Assembly: GCF_000224145.3 (NCBI RefSeq)
Contig: NC_020173.2
Coordinates: 5,899,039-5,963,038, forward strand
Length of the DNA stretch: 64,000 bases
Direction: 5' to 3'
From: Ciona intestinalis
Taxonomy: Eukaryota > Chordata > Ascidiacea > Phlebobranchia > Cionidae
Positions 33,876 through 44,906 of this stretch are shown in pieces (within the stretch, counting starts at the first letter, position 1; every line of letters begins with the position of its first letter). Made by a program: the position numbers and the translations under genes. Under the pieces are notes generated by a model. That model did not search any database and had not been told where the DNA came from. It saw only the letters and a list, made by a program, of their open reading frames with translations.

Positions 33876-34226
33876 GTGGGCAGAAGGTTGAGGCGCAGGT
33901 CGTCCCCTCATTCCATCCGCCGTTCGAAACCATGCCGCTCTCACGTGTCCCGAGCTTTGTACCCGCACCCCGCTCAACATAAGTCTGACTTGAAGCAAAA
34001 CAGTAACGACTCCATGACAAGTCCGGGTTTCAACTCAGTTTATTCGACAAATCGGCGTCTACGATACAGGCAACAGCAAGTGCAGGTCCTAACTCTTGCC
34101 GACTGCCTGCTTATACAGTACGGGGCAGGGCTATGTCGAGACCTTAAATGCAAGAAGATCATTATACACAGAGCAAATTCTCTCAGTATTATCCTAATAA
34201 TGTTTTTCCCTAATCATTGCGATTGA
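33876..34226 (+). other. Open stretch of unknown nature, 116 codons
   Basis: Arg/Ser-rich frame beginning MGRRLRRRSSPHSIRR with no recognised domain. The local base composition is more GC-rich than the surroundings, and the antisense frame is also open for about 90 codons. There is no clear splice context. It may be a decayed mobile-element fragment rather than a gene. Confidence 0.2.
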
Positions 34227-34654
34227 GTGTAATTCTCATTGTTATACATGGGAAAGGAAACGATTAGTCGTGTCCGCTTAATTAACTGTGTCTCGTAATT
34301 TAAAGCGTCAGGTTTAACAACTACAGCCCTTTTCCAATTTAATTTCTGGCGCTATTTTTGAGGCTTTGATTGTCTGGATGCATACATTGGTACAAGTGAC
34401 ATGATTTTAATTTCAAAGCGAAATTTCCTGACGAGTGTTTTTTCATTATTCAGTGGATCAAAATATCATCTTTTATTTATTTTATGTTTCTACATTTCGT
34501 CCTGCAACAACTAAAACAACCTCTTCACAAAAAGCGTTAAGCCATTAGCCACTTTACACGACAGTACGCAATCTTTATGCATATTGTGAAATTTAGATAT
34601 ATATATGTATGTTAAAATCTGTGGCCGAAACCCCAACCGCTACTATAAAACAGC

Positions 34655-34905
34655 ATGATACTGCCATTATTGAGGGCGTATCTGTCTTTTAGCCAAGACA
34701 CATATAATAATATAATTCCCGACAAAGTTACATTCGATTAGGAAACAGAGCAACCGTGTTATAACTGCTGTCGTCAGCACACCATGCGAGGGTAGATAAG
34801 TTATATAATTGTGGTACCTCGTAAGCGGGCACGAGGTGTATAAAACAGACCACCCGTGTTGTAACGACTGCCGTTGACCTGCCACAGTGTAAATAAGTTA
34901 CATTC
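34655..34905. repeat. SINE D remnant and two B copies
   Basis: 'cattattgagggcgta' (D) then two B units with 'gcgggcacgaggtgtataaa' in the second. Confidence 0.65.
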
Positions 34906-35077
34906 AAAGTTATAGCACCGTGTACAAAGGTGCCATTCCATAAGTTTATGAGTTTGAACAGTAACTTTGCTAGTCAGGAAAAAATGACGTCACACCAAAG
35001 CGTTCATGCATGACGAGGGTCTGTGGGGCGATTCATTCATACCTTGCAAGCGTGTGGTTTAGTTATGTGATGCATAA

Positions 35078-35268
35078 AGTGCTGTGGGTGAAGATGGATC
35101 CCGTTAGCCCATAATATCCCATATTTCCTAATTGTGTTTTCAACAATTATCAACGCACTTTTATAGTCGTGAGGATACGGTTATATAATTCTGCAAAGGT
35201 GTTTTATTTACTAAATGGGACGTTAAAAGTGAATAGAAGCACATACCATCTTACCCCAGCCTACTATA
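35078..35268. mobile_element. Family A MITE upstream of SLC22 exon 1
   Basis: 'aagtgctgtgggtgaagatg' to 'taccccagcctactata'; ends 28 bases before the SLC22 start codon. Confidence 0.7.
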
Positions 35269-35269
35269 T

Positions 35270-35282
35270 ATGTATTTTGCAG
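35270..35282 (+). promoter_or_regulatory. Putative SL trans-splice acceptor of the SLC22-type gene
   Basis: 'atgtattttgcag' 13 bases before the ATG, immediately after a MITE, with no upstream exon seen. Confidence 0.4.
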
Positions 35283-35295
35283 AAGTTAGTCGAGC

Positions 35296-38200
35296 ATGAC
35301 TAAGTTTAGTGACGTCATTGATTACGTAGCAGGCAATGGGTTCTTTTATGTATTTCTGATCTTGTTGGTGAACGGTTGCAACATACCGGTATCGATGATG
35401 CACACAAGCGCTGTATTTATATGTAAGTTATTATAATAGTACTATGGGGTACATGGGACACCTTTAGCACATAATATCCAAATATCCTGATCGTGTTTTA
35501 AACAATTACCAACAGTCTATGGAAGTCGTAAGGTTACGGTTTTATGATTCTTTGAATTTTTTTATGTTTACTACCAAATGGAACGAGAAAATAGAAGGAA
35601 AAGGTGTCCCATCCTTCCACCACCCTACTATATATGTTTTGTATGGAAGCGTAGGTTTAGCAGCCACGTTTATTTGACACTTTTTTACAGGTAGTTTTTA
35701 CCCAAAGCGCGTTTTAACGACTGTCGTTTTGTTGCTAATCCCATTTTTTCGTGGGTTTATTTAATTTGACCTTCGCTGCTGTATTCGAAGAGATAAATAA
35801 ACTTGATATTATGTTTAAATGGCCGTTTTACAACCGCAGTTACTTAGCGCTTGGCATAACTAAAGCCCTTGGTTTTTGTGGTGATTCACCAGCGTTGCTG
35901 CGTGGTCTCCATGGTATATAGTAAGATACTATAAAAAGAAGGTGTTTAATTAGTTAAGTGTATGTTAATGGCTTATTGCATATGTTAATGGCTTAATGCA
36001 TAATACAGCAAATAATATGGGTGGGGGAGATAGGACACCTTTAGCACATAATATCCAAATATCCTGATCATGTTTTAAAAGATTAACAACGGTCGTCAGG
36101 ATACGGTTTTATATTTATTTCAATTTTTTGTTTACTACTAAATGAAACAAGTAAATATAATAAAAAGACGTCCCATCTTCCCCGATCCTACTGTATACCT
36201 AATAATAAAACATAATACAGCGAAACGGGGAGTGGCTTATTGGTTCATTTGATCGCATGGTTTACTTGGATAACTGTGGTAATTTTAGAGCTAATGCAAA
36301 TAGCGCCGACCTCGTGGGAAGTACATCAGATCATGCATTATACTTATAGTAGGCAAACTTTCACCCAACAAGTAATTCTAATATGATAATTCTCCGGCGT
36401 ATTGCAATGACCGTTGTTTTATCTTTACTTTTGGCTTTAGCATACTAATCTTACCGTCGTTCCTGTAACCGTGTGCACGAAGCAAAGGCGCGCTTAAAAA
36501 TGTATGTGTGTGGTCCTATACTCTTATAGTAAGGTATAAGACCTTTTTATGTAGGTCACAGTTGGCCCATTACCCCAACATTGTATATGCACATTCTATT
36601 CTATATGGGTGAGGTCTTACAGTGAGGCACGCCATGGGGTCTGAGATTTAGGCCAGAGTTGCCCATTACCCCAACATTGTATATGCACATTCTATTCTAT
36701 ATGGGTGAGGTCCTACAGTGAGACACGCAATGGGTCCTAGGATTTAAACCAGAGTTGGCCCATTACCCCAACATTGTATATGCACATTCTTGCATGAGCA
36801 GAAGTCTATCACCGCATTTAATCCATACATAACTTTAATATCATTTTCAGCCAACACGCCGAAGTTCCGATGTTATATTGATGAAATAGACAACCCAAGT
36901 CACACATGGAACAATAACGTTACCGGGAATAACATAGCTCATATGTTCCTACCATGGAAAGAGGGCAAACAGGTAAAATTATACTCACACAAAATGTTAA
37001 CCACACGTTTGTACGGTTCGTTACACCTGAGTTGAGACTGCATTTGTCAGTGTCGACCCGGATTTAATGTTATACTGTGGTGTAAGATGGATACCGTTCG
37101 CACCAGTTATGCTCTGTTTCGTAATCGTGTTTTACCAATAACGCTCTAAATAACGCTCTTTTAAAGTTGTGAGGATGCTAGGCTGTACGGCTTAAAACTG
37201 CTTGAGTCAAAGTGTAACACATGCAACAATACAACTATACTGTGGTGTAAGATGGATACCGTTAAGTTATGATCTGTTTCGTAATCGTGTTTTAACAACG
37301 TTCTTTTAGAATCGTGAAGATATGGTTATATAACCAGTAGCTAAAAAGTCTTACACACAAACAATGTATAGTAGGGTGGGGTAAGGTGGGGCACCTTTAA
37401 AACATATTAACTCATTACCCTGATCGTGTTTTAAACAATTAAAACGGTCAATGGGAGTTGTGAGGGTCCGGTTTCATAATTTTTTAATTGTTTTTTGTTT
37501 ACTATCAAATGAGACGAAAAAATAGAAAGAAAAGGTGTCCCATGTTACCCCACCCTACTATATTCAACTGTCGCTTTGTTGCCCTTACACTTGCAATCTT
37601 ATTCAATGAGATAAAATCCATATAATATATTACAGTCGTACGATTCGTGTCGCCGTAAAATCTACAACTTGTCAAGTTGTGATGAAGCAAACATCGAATG
37701 CGTTCGTGGGCTGGTGGCGACTAATGCGACATTCACATCTGTATCTTGTAATGGGAGTTACCTGTTCGACCATAGCGTGTTCAAATCGACTACTGTAACT
37801 GAGGAAAGTATTTATGTATTTGATTGGATGAATGTAATTTGTTTATCCTCGCATGGTGGGGTAACGACAGTCATTATACCACGGGTGTTCTGTTTCATGC
37901 ACCTCGTGCCCGCTTACGAGTTACCACGTATGTAATAATTGGTCCAACCGAGTGGTTACTAATGGGCTGTCCAAATTGTCAAGGACTAAAAAAAACCACA
38001 AAACTACATGTACGTGGTAACTTGTAAGCGGGCATGAGGTACATGGAACAGAACAGCTGGGTTATAACGACTATAATTGCTCCGCCATCAAACGAGGATA
38101 AACAAGTTACATCCATTAATTCTTACAGCTAAATAATGTTATAACAACCTAAACGAACATAATGTTTTTCAGTGGAACTTAGTGTGTGACCGTGCCACCC

Positions 38201-41200
38201 TGAAAACTATCTCAACTTCCATTTACTTTCTTGGTGTTTTCTTTGGTTCTGTAATGGCGGGTGTACTGTCGGACAAGTGAGTTAGGGCTTACAATATTTG
38301 ATTTAATTTAACTGCGACACTCGTAAGCGGGCACGAGGTTTATGAAACAGAACACCCGTGTTATAACGACTGTTGTTGCCCTGTCATGAGAGGATAATTA
38401 AGTTCTATACGTGGTAACTTGTAAGCGGGCATGAGGTGTATGAAACAGAACACCCGTGTTATAATGACTGTTGTTGCCCCGCCATGCGAGGATAAACAAT
38501 ACATTCATTTATTCATTTACGTTGTTTTAAACAGATTCGGCCGTGTATTTATATTACGAGTGGCGTCCGTGGTTTCCGCGATAATCATCGCACTCAACGG
38601 GATATCACCAAACGTCTATGTTTTCTATTTGTTACAATTTCTAACTGGTGTTGTTTGCATGGGTACAATAATGTCCAGCGTTGTATACGGTGAGCATATC
38701 CGACTATTCGGTGTCCATAGTATATTATAGTAGGTTGGGGTAATATGGGACACACACACATATATATGGCAGGCTGTGGGGTTAGATGGGACACAGATAT
38801 ATATCAGTATTGTGTGCGGTGGGACATATGATAGTGTAACCGAATAGACTCCAAATAAACCGATTGAATCTGTAATCATTGTCTGTAATTGATACCATGC
38901 CACAACTCTTCATTCTCAGCCATTAAATTCTCTGATATCGTCCCATTTAGTTGTAAACCAAGAACATTTACAGTTATTTAACCATATCCTTATGACTCTA
39001 AAAGGAATAACTAACTATAAGCACGATCTGTATATGGCTTTTATTATTCGTGAACCGAATCTGTGTGGTATTTTTCCTCTTGTTTAATGTTTAAATCCAC
39101 CATTCTCAGCCATTGAAATAGCTAAGGAGAAACATCGGTTGCTTGCCGGGATTTTCTGCAACGTTATGTTCGGTGTTGGATGCGCGTTGTTTAGCGTGAT
39201 CGCTTATTTTATTCGGGATTGGAGGAACATAGAGTTCGCAGTTGCTCTTTTATTTGTCCCGTGCATACTTGATGCGTTTATAATGGTAGAATCACCAAGG
39301 TGAGATACACATATTGTTGTTTAACTCTAGTTAGCGTTCAATACACAGGCCAGATTAACAATTTTGAAAATGTAGTATAGTGTGGGAGAAGATGGGACAC
39401 ATTTTCATTATATTTTCTCGTTCCATTTGGTATAGTAAACAAAGAACTTTTAAAAAATTATAAAACCGTATCCTCACGACTCATAGACAGTTGTTAATTG
39501 TTTAAAACACGATCAGAATATTTAGATATTATGTGCTAAAGGTGTCCCATCTTCCCCCACCCTACTATATAATATCGTTTGGGCTATATGGCCTCCACTT
39601 TTAGACTACCCAATAGCGACCACTGGGTTAGAGCAGTTGCCGTTAAGCGTCTGGCCCCAAAACACGTAAGCCCACAATAGTAGCATTGTTAAGTCTTGAA
39701 CCCATATCTCCCGGTCTAAAAGTAAGCCCACTACACACATTACAACGGACACCATATAGTGGTAAACAATATCTCCCCCAATATTGTAGATGGCTTTATG
39801 GAAGAAACAGAACGGACGAAGCCAAAGAAAGTTGTAAACGTATTGCTCGGATGAACGGCGTTAAGTTTGATGATGGAATTTGGGACAACTTGGATGATAA
39901 GGTGAGATATATAGGCCGTGGTTTGGTCAAACAAAGTGTATATGGCTGACGATTAGACAACCCTATAGGTGCCATTCTATTCTATATGAGTGATGTCTGC
40001 ACTACTTCAGCATAAAGGTGGCTGTACATAGTATCCGGCATGCGAAGTCGTATGCAACCCCATTACCAAGTTCCGCATGCGGCAGCGAAATCCCGACAAA
40101 ACAGACAAAACGGACGAATTCCGGATACTGTGTACACTGTGCAGCCACCTCAACACGCCTTTGCACCTGAGGTTTAAGTCAGCGTTAACCCATAACCTCT
40201 TAAAACAATACAAGACGCAACAACTTTTACAGTTTACTTCACGCTTTTTTGCTACCATAATTTTTTCGTAATTTTTTTGTCTTTTCTAAGCGAAAAAAAA
40301 ATGGACCAAAAACTAGATAAGACACCAGAAATATGTCCAACACCCTGTACATGAACACTGTTAACTGTTTTGCCTAAGGATATATACGCCCATAGCGATT
40401 ACAACATCAACCCTTTGACCACAGAGACAGGTGTTTCAACCACTTTGATACGGCATCGAAATAACCACAGAATCTTAAGATATTTAAGTAAATAAAGACA
40501 ATTAAGCCCAATCTTATTCTCTGTTTAGCCAAAAAGTTCGGAGGAATCTCACAACAGTCTGACTGAGATATTCGTTCGCCCTTACAGCCGGTTCCTCATT
40601 TGCAGTGTAATGTTTATATGGGCGGTTACAAGGTAAGACACTAAAATATTATTTCGTATATAAGAGAGTAGCTTAACGATTTTTAACTGTGGGTACGCAG
40701 CCTGTTTACTTTTTATCCTTGCATGGCGGGGCAACGACAGTCGATAACACGAGTGTTCTGTTTCACACACCTCGTGCCCGTTCACGAGTTACCACGTATG
40801 TAACTTATTTATCCTCGCATAGCGGGCAAAGACACTGGAATTATAACACTTACATCGTTGGGCAATTCTCGTTGCATAATAACAGAATACACCGAGCGGT
40901 CCCTTTAATTGGTGCATGTCCGATATGTCGACAATACTCACTACATAGTGGACATAGCAAACATAGTGCAAACTAATTAAAGGGACCCTATACGCTGAGT
41001 GCTGCTAAATGCACCATTAGTTGGACTAAATTTTTGTTGACCGCGTACTTTGTAACACTTAACTGTAGCCTTTAGCAAAATAATTTGCTCTCAGAGTATA
41101 GCCCGCATTGTAAGAGTTTAAGAGGCCATTCATTCAAAATACATAAAAGCCACACAAAGAGCATGAATATAACAAAACCCATGTTTGAATACAAATTTAG

Positions 41201-43846
41201 TGTCATAAAGTTTATGGTTAAATTTAATATGGAAAAGTTTTATTCAGTGCCTTAACGAGTAGACTAAACATGACTTGTGTCTTTGTCTGCGTTTATAAGA
41301 TAAAGGGGTACACACCCCCTTTTTTACGAATCCTATAAATGCCACACCCCCTAGTTTAAAAATCAAAAACAAATATTTGTTTTCAACTTACATGAAGTAT
41401 AGAAAATGAAGAAGGTGTCTCTAGTTAACAATTCGTATTAAACTCTGTATATGGGTGAGACCCTACAAACCTACAGCATGGCAAGCCATGGGATACGTGA
41501 TTTAGGCCAGAGTTGGCCTATTACCCCAACATTGTATATGCACATTCTATTCCATTTGGGTGAAGTCCTATACGACGTTTTAGTCCATGGGATCCGGGAT
41601 TTAGGCCAGAAAACATCATCCTGCACTCATTCATTCGAATAACAACAATAACACCTTCAGCCTCGTCTACTACGGCCTTATTCTCAACGGCGGTTCGCTC
41701 GCTGGCGACATCTTCTGGAACAACGCGCTGGGTGGATTAGTTGAAGTATTTGCCGACATTACATTTTACTTCATGGTTTTGAAAGTTGGGGTTCGAAACT
41801 TGGTGGCAACGACTTTGTTCATCGCTAGTTTTTCATGCATTGCTTCAACTGTTGTGGCACAGACGGGATCAGGGAACACGGGTAGGGTGTTTTAACTCGA
41901 TTATTTGTGTTGGGTAAGTTGGATAACGTTAGCACATAATGTCGCATATTTCCTCATCATGTTTTTTTTACTTTAACCAACAAAGTGAAATATGGTAACT
42001 TGTAAGCGGGCACGAGGTGTATGAAACAGAACACCCGTGTTACAGCTATAACTGCCGCTGATCGTTATTAAACAAATAACAGGATAAAGAAGTTGCACTC
42101 TTTCCCCGTCCCATTTATTGGTAAACAAAGAATATTTGAAGAAATATAGTTTTAAAAAGCGCGGTTAATTGTTAAAAACACGACTAAGCAATATGGGGTA
42201 AAATGTGCTAACGGTATCCATCTCACCCCACAGTAATATACACTAACATTTCTACCAACAGCCCTCGAAACCCTCGGCTTAATCTTCGCAATGATTGGTC
42301 GTTTCGGAACCAGCGGTTCTTTCGCCATGATTTTCGTACAATGCCCACAGCTATTCCCAACTTCAGGAAGGTAAAAATATACTTTGCTGCTATTGGCATA
42401 TTATACTTGTTGGTAAATCAGCTCTTATTGGGTCATTTTTTTGATGTTCTGGGTCTTTAACGGCAAATGACGTATATACTACATAAACTATATTTCTGTA
42501 TACCGTATTATAAACTGTTTATGTCTATATAACGTACCGGCTATTTTATACTGTATATGGGCCATGCATCTTTGTGCAACATATGCAATAGGCTATGCCT
42601 ATATACTATCATGCGTGTTTGCTACACCAGCCATAATGTAAAAAAGTATTTTTCGTATTATCTGTTTAAAAATGTTGAAATAAAGTTTTATGTCACATAA
42701 TCAAGTAAATGCCAATAACTCAATTACCTGATCTTGTAACAGAACGACAGCTCTTGGCCTCTCCTCAATGGCCGCGAGAATCGGTTCAATATTAAGTCCT
42801 TTCACCATCCAAGTACAAGAAGATATACCGTGGCTGTCTCCGGTGGGCGCTCCCTTACATGTTATGCTTAAACTCGCAACGAATATACACACATATATAT
42901 ATATATAGTTAAGATTGAATGAATGTAACTTACTTATCCTCGCGTGGCGGGGCAACGACAGTCGTTATAACACGGGTGTTCTGTTTCATAAACCTCGTGC
43001 CCGCTTACAAGTTACCACGTATGTAACTCATTTATCCTCGCGTGGCGGGGCTATGACAGTCGTTATAACATGGGTGTTCTGTTTCATAAACCTCGTGCCC
43101 GCTTACAAGTTACCACGTATATATCTCAGTGGGCGATCACTTTTCGCAAATTTTGTATTTTCTATACATTTTACTAAACACTAAGTATCCTCTTTTGAAA
43201 CTCTCTTTATACAGGTTATATTCGGTATCCTTGCCTTTTTCGCTGCTTCTCTCGCTCTTACATTTCCCAGGACATCCGGGAAGCCATTAACCATGAACTT
43301 CGACGAGGCGGAAAAAGTTTTTAAAATTCATTATCAAAAAAATGTTTTTCCTAGAATTCCTTTTATGAAGACGAAAAGGTATTTTGACTCTGTATTCATA
43401 CTTTATATAAATTACTTGATTTAGTGTTCATATGGTTTAACTATACTTAAAATGGGGTAAGGTGGTTCATATTTCTATTCTCTTCTATAGCCCCCTTAAT
43501 ATTAAGCAAAGAATATTTACAGAACTATATAACCGTATCCTTACGACTCCCATATACCGTTGTTAATTGTTAAAACACGATCAGGAAACATGGGATATTA
43601 TGTGCTAACGGTATCCATCTTACCCCAGAATACGATCTCACCCCATATTACCATCTTACCCCATAACACCATTTTACCCCAAAATACCATTTTACCCCAT
43701 AATACTATATAGTGCTAAAACAACCGTACAGACCGGCAACATACTTATAACGCATTCACAGAGTAACTGCCGATACCGACTTAGAAGAAACAAAGAAAAT
43801 GGTTTCTGCTGATTCACCATCAACCGCATACACTTCAGACTGTTGA
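35296..43846 (+). CDS. SLC22-family organic cation/anion/carnitine transporter
   Basis: Thirteen exons: 35296-35422, 36851-36972, 37636-37803, 38173-38276, 38535-38689, 39110-39299, 39790-39901, 40529-40632, 41661-41881, 42262-42370, 42743-42842, 43215-43378, 43762-43846; 586 residues, all joins in frame. Family marks: short N-terminus then TM1 'FFYVFLILLVNGC'; a large glycosylated loop with several N-x-S/T sites and paired Cys; 'KSTTVTEWNLVCDR' before TM2; MFS motif 'LSDKFGRV'; 'ESPRWLYGRNRTDEA' after TM6; 12 hydrophobic segments in all. Known role: plasma-membrane uptake of organic ions; the substrate cannot be read from sequence, so no symbol is given. Odd: exon 3, ended where homology demands (after VTE), has GA instead of GT at the donor; the nearest in-frame GT is 9 bases upstream. 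Confidence 0.9.
35430..35632. mobile_element. Family A MITE next to the SLC22 exon 1 donor
   Basis: Left 'taatagtactatggggtaca', right 'ccaccaccctactata'; starts about 8 bases after the donor of exon 1, so exon 1 sits between two MITEs. Confidence 0.8.
35640..35830. repeat. Family G repeat
   Basis: 'ttttaacgactgtcgttttg' and 'tttgaccttcgctgctgtat' followed by 'gaagagataaataaa'. Related text lies near 5180, 13910, 18990, 44760, 59380, 60570, 61500 and 63350. Confidence 0.55.
36013..36195. mobile_element. Family A MITE
   Basis: Left 'aatatgggtgggggagatag', right 'ccccgatcctactgtata'. Confidence 0.7.
36550..36790. repeat. Family C, tandem units
   Basis: 'ggcccattaccccaacattg' or a close variant three times at about 104 bp spacing. 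SLC22 intron 1, ending about 60 bases before exon 2. Confidence 0.85.
37071..37362. mobile_element. Two tandem degenerate family A (GGTAAGATGG subtype) copies
   Basis: 'tatactgtggtgtaagatgg' occurs at 37071 and 37228, each followed by 'gttcgtaatcgtgttt'-like core. Confidence 0.65.
37367..37562. mobile_element. Family A MITE
   Basis: Left 'tatagtagggtggggtaagg', right 'ttaccccaccctactata'; adjoins the two copies to its left. Confidence 0.85.
37795..37806 (+). other. Aberrant 5' splice site of SLC22 exon 3
   Basis: Homology places the exon end after ..ACT GAG (37803), followed by 'gaaagtatt'. This differs from a strong donor 'gtaagtatt' by one base. The only nearby in-frame GT is 'gtaact' at 37795, which would delete Val-Thr-Glu. 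Confidence 0.65.
37825..38115. repeat. Two SINE B copies in opposite orientations plus a D piece
   Basis: 'tttatcctcgcatggtgggg' forward, then 'ggtaacttgtaagcgggcat' reverse. SLC22 intron 3. Confidence 0.75.
38310..38515. repeat. Two tandem family B copies
   Basis: 'gcgggc(a)cgaggttta/tgtatgaa' repeated about 95 bp apart; ends 'attcatttattcattta'. SLC22 intron 4. Confidence 0.75.
38718..38830. repeat. MITE-A left-end tandem derivative
   Basis: 'tatagtaggttggggtaata' followed by 'ggcaggctgtggggttagat' and 'tgggacacacacac / tgggacacagatat', a small array of terminal fragments. Confidence 0.5.
39373..39569. mobile_element. Family A MITE
   Basis: Left 'tagtatagtgtgggagaaga', right 'cccccaccctactata'; SLC22 intron 6. 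Confidence 0.85.
39590..39745 (-). mobile_element. SINE D (tRNA-like head), reverse
   Basis: Minus strand 'tgggttcaagacttaac', 'actattgtgggctt', 'cccagtggtcgctattg'. Confidence 0.65.
40017..40149. mobile_element. Family E palindromic-ended MITE, copy 1
   Basis: Ends 'ggtggctgtacatagtatcc' and 'ggatactgtgtaca..gcagccacc'; interior 'gcgaagtcgtatgcaa' and 'aaaacagacaaaacggacga'. Near-copy of 47399-47524. SLC22 intron 7. Confidence 0.8.
40365..40450 (-). repeat. SINE D fragment, reverse
   Basis: 'tgttttgcctaaggatatat' and 'cgcccatagcgattacaaca' match the complement of the D body. Confidence 0.5.
40700..40830. repeat. Family B copy and a partial second
   Basis: 'tttatccttgcatggcgggg' to 'agttaccacgtatgtaactt', then the start of another unit. 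SLC22 intron 8. Confidence 0.75.
41445..41610. repeat. Family C units
   Basis: 'gatttaggccagagttggcc' and 'caacattgtatatgcacatt' followed by a second partial unit. About 50 bases before SLC22 exon 9. Confidence 0.7.
41908..42238. mobile_element. Family A MITE interrupted by a SINE B copy
   Basis: MITE left part ('gttgggtaagttggataacg') and right part ('gtatccatctcaccccacag') flank a B unit at about 41990-42105 ('gcgggcacgaggtgtatgaa'). The B insertion is younger than this MITE. Confidence 0.65.
42910..43125. repeat. Two tandem family B copies
   Basis: Two nearly identical units, each 'cctcgcgtggcggggc' to 'cttacaagttaccacgta'. The match makes a spurious 89-codon frame. SLC22 intron 11. Confidence 0.85.
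43441..43628. mobile_element. Family A MITE (GGTAAGATGG subtype)
   Basis: 'cttaaaatggggtaaggtgg' to 'ggtatccatcttaccccag'; SLC22 intron 12. Confidence 0.75.
43609..43708. repeat. About 20 bp minisatellite of MITE-A right end
   Basis: Five 'accatcttaccccata'-like units follow directly on the right end of the preceding MITE and end 'ataatactatatag', a MITE terminus. Confidence 0.75.
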
Positions 43847-43868
43847 ATGTAAAATACGAATGCAAAAT

Positions 43869-43874
43869 AATAAA
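43869..43874 (+). terminator. Candidate polyA signal of the SLC22-type gene
   Basis: AATAAA 23 bases past the stop codon. Confidence 0.5.
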
Positions 43875-43959
43875 TTATAAAGTTGAAATTAATCTTTTAG
43901 TAAAAATATTTTTTTTGATGTTTTTACTCATCTTGAGTGAATCTATATCTTTGTATTGG

Positions 43960-44575
43960 TGAATGTAACTTTCTTATCCTTTATGGTGGGGCAACGACTG
44001 TCGTTATAACACGGCTGTTCCGTTTCACACACCTCGTGCCCACTTACAAGTTACCATATATGTAACTGTGTGTTGGATGAATGTAACTTTCTCATTTTTA
44101 CATGGCGGCGCAACGACAGTTGTTATAACATGGTTGTTCTGTTTCATACACCTCGTGCCAGTTTACAAGTTACCACATATGTAACATATTTATCCTCATA
44201 TGGCGGGACAACGACAGTCGTTATAACATGGTTGTTCTGTACCATCATACACCTCGTGCCAGTTTACAAGTTACCACATATGTAACTTATTATCCTCGCA
44301 TGGCGGGGCAACGACAGTTGTTATAACACGGCTGTTCTGTTTCATGCACCTCGTGCCAGTTTACAAGTTACCACATATGTAACATATTTATCCTCACATG
44401 GCGGGGCAACGACAGTCGTTATAACACGGGTGTTCTGTTTCATACACCTCGTGCCAGTTTACAAGTTACCACATATGTAACTTATTATCCTCACATGGCG
44501 GGGCAACGACAGTCGTTATAGCACGGCTGTTCTGTTTCATACATCTCGTGCCCGCTTACAATCACCATATAGACT
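43960..44575. repeat. Six-copy tandem array of family B (about 103 bp unit)
   Basis: Each unit runs 'tgtaact..tatcct..tggcgg' to 'caagttaccacatatgtaac', the end of one forming the start of the next. Units share 'gtgccagtttacaagttacc', unlike the dispersed copies (gcccgctt), so the array grew locally from one copy. Confidence 0.85.
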
Positions 44576-44906
44576 TGTTTTTGATTCTGAGTATATTATA
44601 GACTAGAGTGAAAGCTCCATACCACACCAGTTGTCGTGCTCTGCAGGATTGTCATAGTCGCAGGTTTGCTTAACTCAACTAATAAATATGCATGCCCTCA
44701 CTAACAAAAATTAAATTTGCACAAAATGAAATAAAAAACATTTGTCGACAATTTTAAACAGAGTTGCAACGAAAGGAAGAGAATTAGCAGCAAAACAGCA
44801 GTAGTAAAACACGTTACGGGTAAAAACTACTTAAAGGAAAAGTGTCAAATAGAAGCGTGTCTGCTAAACTAAACATACACCAAACTCACAGTGAGTTGTA
44901 GTTAAT

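Larger units (their letters stand above)
33447..35295. other. Spacer between WDR75 and SLC22-type gene
   Basis: Contains a family C tandem (33600-33745), a 19-base direct duplication ('cgataaataatgatacggtg', 33788-33835), an unassigned open stretch (33876-34226), SINE B copies (34655-34905) and a family A copy (35078-35268). Confidence 0.5.

Noticed and set aside
37505-37690. 61-codon minus-strand frame over SLC22 exon 3
   Set aside because: Antisense of a real exon joined to MITE-A sequence.
42915-43184. 89-codon plus-strand frame, one of several similar 60-100 codon frames
   Set aside because: It lies wholly in tandem SINE B copies; the same peptide text recurs wherever B occurs, so it is repeat sequence, not a gene.
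43960-44575. CRISPR-like regularly spaced repeats
   Set aside because: Head-to-tail about 103 bp units without unique spacers, in a eukaryotic genome.
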